Shown: positions 45,819 through 54,879 of the stretch, in pieces
Numbering within the stretch: the stretch's first letter is position 1
How the letters are laid out: each line of letters opens with the position of its first letter
NCBI RefSeq assembly: GCF_009469695.1
Contig: NZ_SSSR01000008.1
Location: forward strand, 33,512-97,511
From: Propionivibrio limicola
GTDB lineage: Bacteria > Pseudomonadota > Gammaproteobacteria > Burkholderiales > Rhodocyclaceae
Length of the DNA stretch: 64,000 nt
Direction: 5' to 3'
Position numbers and translations under genes: made by a program
Notes under the pieces: generated by a model
What the model saw: the letters and a program-made list of their open reading frames with translations, nothing else
Database searches by the model: none
Told to the model about the DNA's origin: nothing

Positions 45819-47681
45819 TTACGCCAGTTCGAGAATGCGGTGCAGGATTTCTGCGACCATGAAAGGTTTGCCCTGTACCTTCGAGAGCGATACGACGTCG
45901 CACAGGTAGGCATCGCGCAGCAGGCGCGAGAGCTGTCCGAGGTTGAGCTCGGGCACAAGCACCGTCTTGTAGCGCTTGAGAATGTCGCCGAGGTCGGGCG
46001 GCAGCGGATTCAGGTGGCGCAGATGGACATGGGCCACCGACTTGCCGAATTTTTCGGCGGCATCGCGGGCCTTGGTGACGGAGCCGAAAGTGCCGCCCCA
46101 GCTAACGATCAGGAGATCGCCTTCGGACGGGCCGTCGATCTGCGTCGGCGGGATGTCCTTGGCAATGCCGGCGACTTTGGCGGCGCGGGTTTCGACCATG
46201 TGCTGGTGGTTGGCCGGTACTTGCGAGATGTTGCCGCTGGAGAAATCTTTTTCCAGACCACCGACGCGGTGTTCCAGGCCGGGCGTGCCGGGACGGACCC
46301 ACGGGCGGGCCAGATTCTCGTCGCGGGCGTACGGCATGAAACCTTCAGGATCGGTGCGGAAAGTCACCTTCATCTCGGGCAGGCTGCTCACGTCGGGAAT
46401 GCGCCACGGTTCGGCGGCGTTGGCGATGCCGCCGTCGGTAAGCAGGATGACCGGCGTCATGTACTTGGTGGCGAGGCGGAAGGCTTCGAACGCGCACTCG
46501 AAGCAGTCGGCCGGCGAACGGGCGGCGATGACCGGCACCGGGCATTCGCCGTTGCGGCCATAGACGGCTTGTAGCAGGTCGGATTGCTCGACCTTCGTCG
46601 GCAGACCGGTCGACGGGCCGCCGCGCTGCACGTTGACGATGACCAGCGGCAGCTCAAGCATCACCGCGAGACCCATCGCCTCGGTCTTCAGCGCCATGCC
46701 AGGGCCGGACGTTGTCGTCAGGCCGAGCACGCCGCCGTAGGCCGCACCGATCGCCGAGCAGATGCCGCCGATTTCATCTTCCGCCTGGAAGGTGGTGATG
46801 TTGAAGTGCTTGAGCGCCGCGAGTTCGTGCAGGATGTCGGTTGCCGGCGTGATCGGGTAGGAACCGAGGAAAAGCGGGACGCCGGATTTTTCCGAAGCGG
46901 TGACGAAACCGAGCGCCGTGGCCTGGTTGCCGCTCAGGCTGCGGTACTTGCCGGGGGCGCTTTGCGGACGGAGCGACTGCGAAGGCGGCACAAAGAGTTC
47001 GGTCGCTTCGGCGTAACCAAAACCGGCGCGCAGCGCGGTGATGTTGGCTTCGGCGATTTTCGGATCTTTCTTGGCGAACTTGCGCTTGATGTCTTCGATT
47101 TCGACTTCCGGCTCCTGGTCGAACAGGGAAAGCATGATGCCGAGCGCGAAGTAGTTCTTGCAGCGGCCGACTTCCTTCTTGGACAGGCCGGAGTCGGCGA
47201 GCGAGGCGGCGGTGAGTCCGGTCATGTCGACCGGAAAGGCACGGTAGCCGTCGAGGCTGCCATCTTCGAGCGGGTTGCCCGCATAGCCGGCCTTGTCGAG
47301 GTTGCTTTGCGTAAACGTGCCGCTGTTGATGATCAGCGTGGCGCCGACCTTGGCGTCGGGCAGGTTGGTCTTCAACGCCGCCGGGTTCATGACCACCAGC
47401 ATGTCGGGCTTGTCGCCCGAGGTGAGCGCGCCTTCCGCCGCCAGCTTGATCTGGAAGCCTGAGACGCCGTAGAGCGTACCGGCCGGGGCACTGATTTCGG
47501 GCGGATAGTCCGGGTGCGTAGCGAAATCGAAGCCGGCACGGCCCATGATTTTCGAGAATTCGCTGCCGGTCAACTGCATGCCGTCGCCGGAGTCGCCGAC
47601 GAAACGGATGACGATGCTATCTGGTTCATCGGTCTGCTGGCCGACAACGGCCGCAGCGGAAAGTTTACCCATGGTGTTCAT
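45819..47681 (-). CDS. korA: 2-oxoacid:ferredoxin oxidoreductase, fused gamma-alpha subunit
   Basis: 620 residues. The first ~190 form the gamma domain (VGDSGDGMQLTGSEFSKIMG), and the rest the alpha pyrimidine-binding domain (SYPITPATDILHEL, TSGPGMALKTEAMGLAVMLE, NVQRGGPSTGLPTKVEQSDL). The fusion and length match two-subunit 2-oxoglutarate:ferredoxin oxidoreductases. It provides low-potential electrons, useful in anaerobic metabolism. The 200-base AT-rich gap upstream should hold its promoter. Confidence 0.92.
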   Translation of the reverse strand: MNTMGKLSAAAVVGQQTDEPDSIVIRFVGDSGDGMQLTGSEFSKIMGRAGFDFATHPDYPPEISAPAGTLYGVSGFQIKLAAEGALTSGDKPDMLVVMNPAALKTNLPDAKVGATLIINSGTFTQSNLDKAGYAGNPLEDGSLDGYRAFPVDMTGLTAASLADSGLSKKEVGRCKNYFALGIMLSLFDQEPEVEIEDIKRKFAKKDPKIAEANITALRAGFGYAEATELFVPPSQSLRPQSAPGKYRSLSGNQATALGFVTASEKSGVPLFLGSYPITPATDILHELAALKHFNITTFQAEDEIGGICSAIGAAYGGVLGLTTTSGPGMALKTEAMGLAVMLELPLVIVNVQRGGPSTGLPTKVEQSDLLQAVYGRNGECPVPVIAARSPADCFECAFEAFRLATKYMTPVILLTDGGIANAAEPWRIPDVSSLPEMKVTFRTDPEGFMPYARDENLARPWVRPGTPGLEHRVGGLEKDFSSGNISQVPANHQHMVETRAAKVAGIAKDIPPTQIDGPSEGDLLIVSWGGTFGSVTKARDAAEKFGKSVAHVHLRHLNPLPPDLGDILKRYKTVLVPELNLGQLSRLLRDAYLCDVVSLSKVQGKPFMVAEILHRILELA

Positions 47682-47881
47682 CTATTCTCCTTGCGAACAG
47701 GGCGTTGCGATGCAGGGCAGGGATGGCGTCTCGCTCTACGTGTGGTGCGGCCAGAAAACAACTTTTCATTTCCTGTAACAGCAAACGTAGTGCGTTAGAT
47801 CCGTTATCGTGCCAAAGCTGCTTATAAAAATAAAATAATTTTTCGCGATTTTGGTGTTCTGTTTGGTTATAACAATCGGAA
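47682..47881 (-). promoter_or_regulatory. AT-rich upstream region of korAB
   Basis: 200 bases with a strongly AT-rich core (about 47815-47845). No single -35/-10 pair stands out clearly, and there is no gene. The only candidate role is control of korAB. Confidence 0.35.
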
Positions 47882-48730
47882 TCAGGTTGGCGTGGGCGAG
47901 AGAATGAATCGGTCGCGCAACGCATCAAGATTCAATTCGTGCAGGATAGCCTCCAGCCGTTCAGCGGCATTTTTCCGCTTTTGCCCGGTGCGTCTGGCGA
48001 TGATCAGTTCGTTCTTCATCGAATGTTCCCAGCCGACGAGTTCGGTGACCGTGACCTGATAGCCGTTGGCTTCGAGCATCAGACAGCGCAGGGCGTTGGT
48101 GAGCTGGCTGCCAAATTCCCGGGTGTGGATCGGGTGACGCCAGATTTCCGAGAGCGGCGTTTTGCCAAAGGAATCGTTCTTGTTCTTGCGCAGCATGGCG
48201 GCGACTTCGGCCTGGCAGCACGGGACGAGAACCATGAAGCGCGCCTGTTTGTGCAGCGCGAAGCGGATGGCGTCGTCGGTGGCCGTATCGCAGGCGTGCA
48301 GGGCGGTGACAATGTCGATCTGCTCCGGCAGTTCCGGCGAATCGATCGATTGCTCGACGCTCAGGTTGAGAAAATCCATCCGTGCGAAGCCGAGACGGTG
48401 CGCCAGCTCCCGCGATTTTTCGACGAGTTCGGGGCGTGTTTCGATGCCGAAAATTCGTCCCGCGCTTTGGGCCTTGAAGAAGAGATCGTAGAGGATGAAG
48501 CCGAGATACGATTTGCCGGCGCCGTGGTCGGCGAGCGTGACGTCGGCTTTTTCCTCATGCACCTCCTTGAGCAGCGGTTCGATGAAGTTGTAGAGGTGAT
48601 AGACCTGCTTCAGCTTTCGGCGGCTGTCCTGATTCAGCTTTCCGTCGCGGGTCAGGATGTGCAATTCCTTGAGCAGTTCGATTGACTGTTCAGGGCGGAT
48701 TTCGGGGGGAAGAGTCTGGACCTTTTTCAT
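47882..48730 (-). CDS. Class I SAM-dependent methyltransferase (Methyltransf_32-like)
   Basis: 282 residues. The SAM-binding start is ADHGAGKSYLGFILYDL, followed by IFGIETRPELVEKS and the motif TALHACDTATDDAI, then VLVPCCQAEVA. This CxxT and PCCQ pattern is seen in methyltransferases related to GSTCD/RRNAD proteins. A 55-residue N-terminal helical extension precedes it. The substrate is unknown, with rRNA or another RNA the more likely target. Divergent from rbgA. Confidence 0.8.
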   Translation of the reverse strand: MKKVQTLPPEIRPEQSIELLKELHILTRDGKLNQDSRRKLKQVYHLYNFIEPLLKEVHEEKADVTLADHGAGKSYLGFILYDLFFKAQSAGRIFGIETRPELVEKSRELAHRLGFARMDFLNLSVEQSIDSPELPEQIDIVTALHACDTATDDAIRFALHKQARFMVLVPCCQAEVAAMLRKNKNDSFGKTPLSEIWRHPIHTREFGSQLTNALRCLMLEANGYQVTVTELVGWEHSMKNELIIARRTGQKRKNAAERLEAILHELNLDALRDRFILSPTPT

Positions 48731-48814
48731 AAGCCGAGTATTTTAGTCGGTTAAAGCGGTGAAGTGCGCCAACAAATGGGATAATCGAGCAATTTTCATC
48801 GGCTCGGATTTTTT

Positions 48815-49717
48815 ATGGCAATTCAGTGGTTCCCCGGACACATGACCTCGGCGCGCAAAAAAGCGGCCGAAACGATGGCCGTGACGGATGTGGTGATCGA
48901 GGTGGTCGACGCGCGCCTGCCCGAAGCAAGTACCAATCCGATGGTGCATGAGTTGCGCCTGCACCGGCAGCGTCCTTGTCTCAAGGTGCTGAACAAGTCC
49001 GATCTGGCCGATCCCGAGGCGACGAAGGCGTGGATCGCCTGGTACAACCAGCAGCCGGGCGTCAAGGCGGTCGCCATTTCGAGCAAGAATGCCGGCGAGG
49101 TGGCGCGTTTGCCGAGTCTCTGCCAGAGCCTTGCGCCGCACCGCAACGAGAACACCAAGCCGCTGCGCATGATGATCATGGGTATTCCCAACGTCGGCAA
49201 ATCGACGCTGATGAATGCGCTCGTCAAGCGCAAGATCGCCAAGGTGGGCGACGAACCGGCGGTCACCAAGTCGCAGCAGATGTACCAGCTCAGCGTTCGT
49301 CAGTCGATCACCGACACGCCGGGCATGATGTGGCCGAAGATCGAACACGACAGCGACGGCCTGATGCTGGCCGCGAGCCATGCCATCGGCCGGAACGCCA
49401 TCATCGACGAGGAGGTGGCGGTATTTCTTGCCAATCTGTTGCTTGAACGTTATCCGGCGCAGCTTGCCGCGCGCTACGGTTTTTCAGTCGATGGCATCGA
49501 CGCTGTGGCGGTCGTCGAAGGGGTCGCCAAGCGGCGCGCTTTGCGCACGCGCGGCGGCGAACTCGATTTCGAAAAGGCGTCGATGGTGCTGCTGCAGGAT
49601 TACCGCGATGGCAAACTCGGCCGGATCAGCCTGGAAACGCCGGAAAGCCGGCGCGCCATGTTGGAGCGGGCGCGAGCCCAAGCGGCTGAAGCAAAGGCGC
49701 GACCCGCCGAGAATTGA
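48815..49717 (+). CDS. Ribosome biogenesis GTPase (RbgA/YlqF-like)
   Basis: 300 residues, a circularly permuted GTPase: G4 LNKSDLAD near residue 64 comes before G1 GIPNVGKSTLMNAL (about 123) and G3 DTPGMMWP. The start AIQWFPGHMTSARKKA and the C-terminal ANTAR-like helical domain fit YlqF/RbgA, which helps late 50S subunit assembly. Its 3' end stops four bases from the convergent zinc-ribbon gene. Confidence 0.9.
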   Translation: MAIQWFPGHMTSARKKAAETMAVTDVVIEVVDARLPEASTNPMVHELRLHRQRPCLKVLNKSDLADPEATKAWIAWYNQQPGVKAVAISSKNAGEVARLPSLCQSLAPHRNENTKPLRMMIMGIPNVGKSTLMNALVKRKIAKVGDEPAVTKSQQMYQLSVRQSITDTPGMMWPKIEHDSDGLMLAASHAIGRNAIIDEEVAVFLANLLLERYPAQLAARYGFSVDGIDAVAVVEGVAKRRALRTRGGELDFEKASMVLLQDYRDGKLGRISLETPESRRAMLERARAQAAEAKARPAEN

Positions 49718-49721
49718 TTGG

Positions 49722-49988
49722 TTACTGGGCTGACTGGCGGCTGGCCGCTGGTGCTTCCTGCGCGGGCTTCGTGATCAACTCCCGGGCCTTGGGGATGACG
49801 GTGTTCCAGACGTACCAGCTGCCCCAGCTGAGCAGCGCAAGGATGACGGCCAATTGGACGAAAAAGCCGATCGCGTTGCGTTGCTGGCGGCTGATCTTGT
49901 GTCCGGGGTCGGTGGCTCCGCATTCGGGGCAGGTCAGGGCCGACGTGTCGACCTTGTGGCCACAGGCGCGGCAGGGAACGAGCGACAT
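49722..49988 (-). CDS. Zinc-ribbon membrane protein
   Basis: 88 residues. Two CxxC pairs (C6-C9 and C20-C23) make an N-terminal zinc ribbon (VPCRACGHKV and LTCPECGATD). One membrane helix follows (about 40-62), and the tail is Ala/Glu/Gln-rich. Only the short frame beginning MSLVPC makes sense; the upstream extension is not coding. The function is unknown. Confidence 0.75.
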   Translation of the reverse strand: MSLVPCRACGHKVDTSALTCPECGATDPGHKISRQQRNAIGFFVQLAVILALLSWGSWYVWNTVIPKARELITKPAQEAPAASRQSAQ

Positions 49989-50099
49989 GGCGAGTCCTTG
50001 TTGTAATCCTTGTTGATGACTGCGGGAAGAGTGTCCGCCGGTTGGCGCTATGTTACCTTGCCCGCTTTGTTTTGGTTGCAATGCCCGAAAGAGTATCCA

Positions 50100-50315
50100 A
50101 TGGAAGACCGTCTGACCGAACTGGAAATCAAGCTGAGTCTCACCGAAGACATGGTTGAAGAACTCAATCGCACGGTTTTCCGGCAACAGGAGCAGATCGA
50201 CCTGCTGCAGGAACAGTTGCGTTTTCTTTACCGGCAGATACAAAACGCTGATGAGGGTAATGGCGGCCCGGCCGAGCCACGCAGCCTCCGCGACGAAATC
50301 CCGCCGCACTACTAA
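50100..50315 (+). CDS. slyX: SlyX family protein
   Basis: 71 residues: a heptad-rich coiled coil (LTELEIKLSLTEDMVEELNR) and the C-terminal signature DEIPPHY. SlyX proteins are small and of unknown role. Its TAA stop directly abuts the stop of the convergent rlhA-like gene with no base between them. Confidence 0.88.
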   Translation: MEDRLTELEIKLSLTEDMVEELNRTVFRQQEQIDLLQEQLRFLYRQIQNADEGNGGPAEPRSLRDEIPPHY

Positions 50316-52208
50316 TCAGCGAATTTTGAGCGGGGTCGTCCGGCTTTTCTTCAACTTGCCGACGACGTGCATTTCGCAGCGTTTGCAGTCGAAGCGTAGC
50401 GTCAGTTTTTCGGTGCCGTTTGCCAATACCAGCGGGTCGGGGCGCGTTCCTTTGACCTGTTTGGGGCAGAGGTTGAAGCTGTAGCGCAGACAGTGCCTGG
50501 TGATCATCAGCGACACGTCGCCGGTTTCCTGCTGGCACTCGTAGGCGGGTTCGATGATCTTGACCCCGTGTTTTTCGTAGAACGTGCGGGCTTTCCGGTT
50601 ATAGACGTTGCCCAAATAGCTGAGGGCGTTCTCGGGATAATGCATCGACGGTTCGGCGGCTGCCCGGCGTTCGGGACGGTGGTAGGCGGCGCGGCGCGCG
50701 GTGTCGAGTGCTTCGATCGCCTCGCGGCGCAGGGCGTTAAGTGCCGAGGCGGGAATGAACCACGGAGCGGAGAGGGCGAGCTCAACCGTCTCGGCAACGT
50801 AGATCGTGTTGCCGAGTTTGCACAGGTTGTCGCGTAGCGTTGTCAGGGCGCGTTCGGCGTTCTCGGCTGGCTGCTTGGGGTGGTTGAGCACGGCGATGGA
50901 TTCGACCCCATTTTCGTCCGCGATGCGCAGGATGAAGCCATCGCCGGTTTCTTCCAGTCTCAGGCTGACCGGAAGGCGTCGTTCCGCCGTCTTTTTTTCC
51001 AGCTGGCGCTCGAATTCCTGATCGTGATTGCGGAAGACCGTCGTGGCGACTTGCAGGTCAGCCGGTAGTTTCCCGTCGGTCAAGCCCGGAAAGAGGCGGT
51101 AACCGCCGACGGTTGGCTCGGCCTGGTTGATGCGCAGGCCAGTGAGTTCTCCGTGCGCGTCAAAGTAGGTCAGGCCGTCGCCGTTGTGCAGCGTCAGCGC
51201 CGTTTCGACCTCGAAGCTGTTGCGGCCGAGCCTGGTGATTTTTCCGATCTGCTCGCCAATGAACTTGGGCGATTCGAAGGCGCTGATGTCCGGCTGGCGA
51301 TCCTTGACGAAATAATCGGTGGAGCCGCGGTTGAAGGTCTTTTCCGGCCGTGGTGTGAAAAAGAACGTGCAACGGCCGGACGAACTTCGCCGCAGCGTGT
51401 CCGTTCCATCGATGATGGCATCGAGTTGCTGCCGATAGTGCGCGGTGACGTTCTTGATATAGGACAAGTCTTTCAGCCGCCCTTCGATCTTGAACGAGCG
51501 TATCCCGGCGTCGATCAGCGCGCGCAGGTTGGCCGTCTGGTCGTTGTCCTTCAGCGACAGGAGATGCTTGTTCGCGACAATGGTTTGTCCGTGCTGGTCG
51601 GCCAGCGAGTAGGGCAGGCGACAGGCCTGCGAGCATTCGCCGCGGTTGGCGCTACGCCCGGTGTGAGCATGGCTCAGGTAGCACTGGCCGCTGTAGCTGA
51701 CGCACAGTGCGCCATGCACAAAAAACTCCAACGTGGCCGAGGTCTGCTCGGCGATGGTACGGATCTGCGTCAGCGACAGCTCGCGCGCCAGTACCATCTG
51801 CGAGAAGCCGACGCTTTCGAGAAAGCGAGCCTTTTGCGGCGTGCGGATGTCGCATTGCGTGCTGGCGTGCAGCTCGATCGGTGGCAGGTCGAGTTCGAGC
51901 AGGCCCATGTCCTGCACGATCAGTGCGTCGGCGCCGGCCTCGTAAAACTGCCAGGCCAGCCGCCGGGCTTCGTCAAGCTCTTCGTCCTTGAGGATCGTGT
52001 TGATTGCTACCAGCACGCGGGAGTTGAAACGATGAGCATGGCTGGCGAGACGCTCGATGTCCCCGACCGTATTGCCCGCACTGGCGCGCGCGCCAAAGAC
52101 GGGACCGCCGATATAAACGGCGTCGGCACCGTGGTTGATGGCTTCGATGCCGAAATCGGCGTTTCGGGCCGGAGCCAAAAGTTCGAGGGCGGTTTTGCGG
52201 GGAGGCAT
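50316..52208 (-). CDS. rlhA: U32-family protein (RlhA/YdcP-like rRNA hydroxylase)
   Basis: 630 residues. The N-terminal U32 barrel opens with LELLAPARNADFGIEAINHG and contains HGALCVSYSGQCYLSH and NRGECSQACRLPY, the conserved cysteine regions. A collagenase-like linker and a C-terminal domain with further cysteines (FDCKRCEMHV) follow. Length and cysteine pattern match YdcP/RlhA, which with prephenate-derived chemistry hydroxylates 23S rRNA C2501. Older annotation as a peptidase is doubtful. Confidence 0.83.
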   Translation of the reverse strand: MPPRKTALELLAPARNADFGIEAINHGADAVYIGGPVFGARASAGNTVGDIERLASHAHRFNSRVLVAINTILKDEELDEARRLAWQFYEAGADALIVQDMGLLELDLPPIELHASTQCDIRTPQKARFLESVGFSQMVLARELSLTQIRTIAEQTSATLEFFVHGALCVSYSGQCYLSHAHTGRSANRGECSQACRLPYSLADQHGQTIVANKHLLSLKDNDQTANLRALIDAGIRSFKIEGRLKDLSYIKNVTAHYRQQLDAIIDGTDTLRRSSSGRCTFFFTPRPEKTFNRGSTDYFVKDRQPDISAFESPKFIGEQIGKITRLGRNSFEVETALTLHNGDGLTYFDAHGELTGLRINQAEPTVGGYRLFPGLTDGKLPADLQVATTVFRNHDQEFERQLEKKTAERRLPVSLRLEETGDGFILRIADENGVESIAVLNHPKQPAENAERALTTLRDNLCKLGNTIYVAETVELALSAPWFIPASALNALRREAIEALDTARRAAYHRPERRAAAEPSMHYPENALSYLGNVYNRKARTFYEKHGVKIIEPAYECQQETGDVSLMITRHCLRYSFNLCPKQVKGTRPDPLVLANGTEKLTLRFDCKRCEMHVVGKLKKSRTTPLKIR

Positions 52209-52406
52209 GGGCAGACTTCGTAGGAGAGTCGGTCATTGTAAAACGCCGGCGCCGCCATGCGTTGAATCGGGGAATGTGACTATCTGGCTGGACGGCAATT
52301 TTGCGTAAGGGATCCTGCGTATTTTTTGTTAATTGGTGTCAACCGCCCCCCGAAATGCGCGTTATTGAGCGTGTATCGATTATTCCCTGAATTAACGGAG
52401 TCAATC

Positions 52407-52691
52407 ATGGGCAGTCTGAGTAACGAATCTTTTGACGAATTTTTGGCTTCTTTGAAAGAGGCCGGAGTGGCCATCAGCAATGAGCGCGAATTGCGCGAGC
52501 GTTTGGCCGAAGCTCAGCGTTGGCGTTTTGCTTTTGCCACGTTGGCTTCCAATGGTCGTCCGCTGGGCATTCGTTTCCAGAGTGCTAATGCGGGAGCGAA
52601 TGAAGACCAAATCCATCGCGCTTTCACGCAGTTCCAGTTTCCTGAGAGCATGGAAGCGGCGTTCGCTGCCAGCCTCCGTTCCGAACACTGA
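52407..52691 (+). CDS. Small protein of unknown function
   Basis: 94 residues starting MGSLSNESFDEFLASLK, with ACGGAG before the ATG and a strong terminator after the stop. A helical first half with RELRERLAEAQRWRF is followed by a more mixed second half. There is no signal, membrane segment or cysteine. I do not recognise the family. Confidence 0.65.
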   Translation: MGSLSNESFDEFLASLKEAGVAISNERELRERLAEAQRWRFAFATLASNGRPLGIRFQSANAGANEDQIHRAFTQFQFPESMEAAFAASLRSEH

Positions 52692-52774
52692 TCGATTGCC
52701 GCGGGAAGCCAGGCGGACGGTTCCGCTACTTGGCTTTCCTCGATGCCGCAAGACATCCTGTTAAAGGCCTCATC

Positions 52775-52803
52775 AAGGCTCCCGTCATTGGGAGCCTTTT
52801 TTC
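52775..52803 (+). terminator. Rho-independent terminator after the 94-residue gene
   Basis: Perfect stem aaggctccc/gggagcctt with a six-base loop and a run of six T residues. Confidence 0.92.
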
Positions 52804-52884
52804 TACCTGGGTGCTGATCATTCCCCGACTTCCGCGGTTGATGGGGCGCCGTGACGCCGCCTCCCGTCAAGAATAGCCTTGAGA

Positions 52885-53448
52885 TCAAGCGATAAAGGGC
52901 GTCTTTGTGAGAGCGGTTCGGTTGCTTGATGTGCTGAACGAAGCAATACAAACGCTTGCACTTCCCGCCAGGAAAGTCAGCAAAATCAGGAAAGACCAGT
53001 TTGCCAGTGACAGCCCGCCGATGACCAAATCCTTGCTGCCGCAAAAACCCGTGGCCATGAAAAAGAGCGGATAGATCTGGCCCAGCCAATCGATCAGCTT
53101 TTCGGTGAATCCTGTTTCCGCCAGCGAGCAAGTAAAGCCCGAGTCGGGAAACCATTGCATCCAACTCTGTTTTGCCGACACGATCAAGCCCCAGATGCAA
53201 AATGCGGCTGAGGCAGCCAGTGATGCGTATCGGAGGGCTGGTTTGTTCCAACTGGCAAAGGTCAGAAAGAAACAGCCTGCGATGACGAAATAGGCCAATC
53301 GCTGGAAGATGCACAGATGGCAGGCATCCAGATTCAGGAAGAAGGCGAGCCCGACGGCGATCAGGCCCAGCGAGAGGGCCGCTACGCCCATGGCCAGGGT
53401 GATGCAGCGCCCTTTATGGCAAAACATAGTTGTAACGTTATTCATCAC
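52885..53448 (-). CDS. dsbB: Disulfide bond formation protein B
   Basis: 187 residues with four membrane helices. The first redox pair is in the CHLC motif after helix one. The second is split, as in DsbB: one cysteine in GFTCSL and one in GFCGSKD, in the second periplasmic loop. It reoxidises DsbA and passes electrons to quinone. No dsbA is near. The last ~15 residues are a Ser/Thr-rich tail. Confidence 0.88.
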   Translation of the reverse strand: MMNNVTTMFCHKGRCITLAMGVAALSLGLIAVGLAFFLNLDACHLCIFQRLAYFVIAGCFFLTFASWNKPALRYASLAASAAFCIWGLIVSAKQSWMQWFPDSGFTCSLAETGFTEKLIDWLGQIYPLFFMATGFCGSKDLVIGGLSLANWSFLILLTFLAGSASVCIASFSTSSNRTALTKTPFIA

Positions 53449-53514
53449 TTTCCTCTGAAGACTTGCGAGGTCATCGAGTTTATCAGTGTGTCCGATCTGT
53501 TTTTGCCCTTCCGG

Positions 53515-53964
53515 CTATTTTTTGGCGCGAATGAAGCTGGCTTCGGCTATTGCCAATGGTTGACCGGCCGAGGTGAGTTCGGCATTGAGAAAATAGACGT
53601 GTCGCCGTTGACGGGTGAGCGTGGCCGTGATTTCCAGTTGCTCTGTGCATGGGACGGGTTCGAAGAAGCGCACTTTCAGCGAGGCTGTCATCGCCTCGAC
53701 CCCTTGCTGGAAAAGGCAATGCGTCATGGCCGCGTCGAGCAGAGTGCTTACCATCCCGCCATGTACTACGCCGGCGTACCCTTGCCACTGAGAGGATGCC
53801 TGAATCGTTGCCGCAACGGCGTTTTCCCCGGATGGCCGGAATTGCAGACCGAGCGATTGATTCAGACCGCACACCATGCATGAGTCGTGGCTCTTCGGTG
53901 GCGTGACTGGGTCGATTAACGTCATTCGGGCGGTGTTGTGCTTGTGAGACTGCGCGTTTTTCAA
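53515..53964 (-). CDS. PaaI-family hotdog thioesterase
   Basis: 149 residues of the hotdog fold. The catalytic region GVVHGGMVSTLLDAAMTHC and the N-terminal CMVCGLNQSLGLQFRP are characteristic. It should hydrolyse small or aromatic acyl-CoA esters. The start decides the length: TTG at 53964 has a good AGGAG seven bases upstream, whereas the ATG at 53925 has none, so the TTG is preferred. Confidence 0.8.
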   Translation of the reverse strand: MKNAQSHKHNTARMTLIDPVTPPKSHDSCMVCGLNQSLGLQFRPSGENAVAATIQASSQWQGYAGVVHGGMVSTLLDAAMTHCLFQQGVEAMTASLKVRFFEPVPCTEQLEITATLTRQRRHVYFLNAELTSAGQPLAIAEASFIRAKK

Positions 53965-53992
53965 ATCATCTCCTGTGGCTGAGTCCGATAGC

Positions 53993-54028
53993 GAAGAAAG
54001 GCATCCGGTAGCCGGATGCCTTTCTTTC
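53993..54028. terminator. Bidirectional terminator after the DUF5320 gene
   Basis: Stem gaaaggcatccgg/ccggatgcctttc with a three-base loop and T-rich flanks on both strands. It stands three bases from the DUF5320 stop. Confidence 0.8.
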
Positions 54029-54030
54029 GC

Positions 54031-54348
54031 TCATTTCCTCAACTGTTCTCTCAGATTGTTGATCTGCTGCTGCAGATCTTCGATCGCCGAATTGATCCAG
54101 TCGGTCGAGAACATGCCCATATTCTGGCGTTGGCCAGTAAGGCCGAGAAATCTGCCAAACATCCCCTGGCCTTGCGTGCGCCCTGCTCCGGAAAATTGCC
54201 CGCGTTGGCCAAGGCCGTTGCATTGGCCGGCACGCTGCCCTTGACCTCTGTTGCGTCCGGATGACATGCCGGATGCGTCGCGCAAGCAACGCCCTCTGCC
54301 GCCGCCCATTTTTTGTTGACCAAGACCTTGATTGTTAAAACGTGACAT
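54031..54348 (-). CDS. DUF5320-like small protein
   Basis: 105 residues. The first two thirds are rich in Gly, Gln and Arg with two cysteines (GRCLRDASG and GQCNGLG). The end is a short coiled coil (SAIEDLQQQINNLREQL). This plan matches DUF5320 proteins, which commonly stand beside NifX- and MinD-like genes, as here. It lies at the far end of that cluster with its own terminator. The start is MSRFNNQG at 54348. Function unknown. Confidence 0.7.
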   Translation of the reverse strand: MSRFNNQGLGQQKMGGGRGRCLRDASGMSSGRNRGQGQRAGQCNGLGQRGQFSGAGRTQGQGMFGRFLGLTGQRQNMGMFSTDWINSAIEDLQQQINNLREQLRK

Positions 54349-54455
54349 CGTGTGACTCCTTGAAAATTGCGGGAATATTCTCCCCACCTTGCTGATGCTC
54401 CGAGAGCAACCGGCAGGGCAGTAGAGAAAGCTGTTGCCGCGGATGGCGTCGGCGG

Positions 54456-54833
54456 CTATTTGACGAGAATTGCTTCTGCTTCGACCACGCCACCCTTAGG
54501 CAAGCCGGCCACCTGTACGGCGGCCCGAGCCGGGTAGGGTTCGTCGAAGTACTCGCCCATGATTTGATTGAAGCGGGCGAAATTGGCCATGTCGGTCAGG
54601 AAAACCCCAACACGAACGATGTTTTTCAGGTCGGCACCTGCCGCCTGGCAAACGGCGCGCAGATTGCGGAACGCCTGATGCGCCTGGGCGTCGAAGCCTT
54701 CAACCAGATTGCCGCTGGTCGGGTCGATGCCGAGTTGCCCGGAAAGAAAGACCAGGCTGCCCGCCTGCACGGCCTGCGAATAGGTGCCAACGGCCTGTGG
54801 CGCTTGTGTCGTGTGGATGATGGTGTGTTCCAT
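54456..54833 (-). CDS. ridA: RidA family protein
   Basis: 125 residues, full length. The trimer-site residues are in VFLSGQLGIDP, NLRAVCQAAGADLKNIVRVGV and the late RAAVQVAGLPKGGVVEAEAI, which includes the active arginine. RidA hydrolyses reactive enamine/imine intermediates from pyridoxal enzymes. It protects serine and threonine metabolism, which is of interest because serC and thrS lie 9 kb away. Confidence 0.92.
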   Translation of the reverse strand: MEHTIIHTTQAPQAVGTYSQAVQAGSLVFLSGQLGIDPTSGNLVEGFDAQAHQAFRNLRAVCQAAGADLKNIVRVGVFLTDMANFARFNQIMGEYFDEPYPARAAVQVAGLPKGGVVEAEAILVK

Positions 54834-54879
54834 GATGTGTTCCTTTTCTGAGTGAGCGAAACGAGTGCATGCCGGCTGA

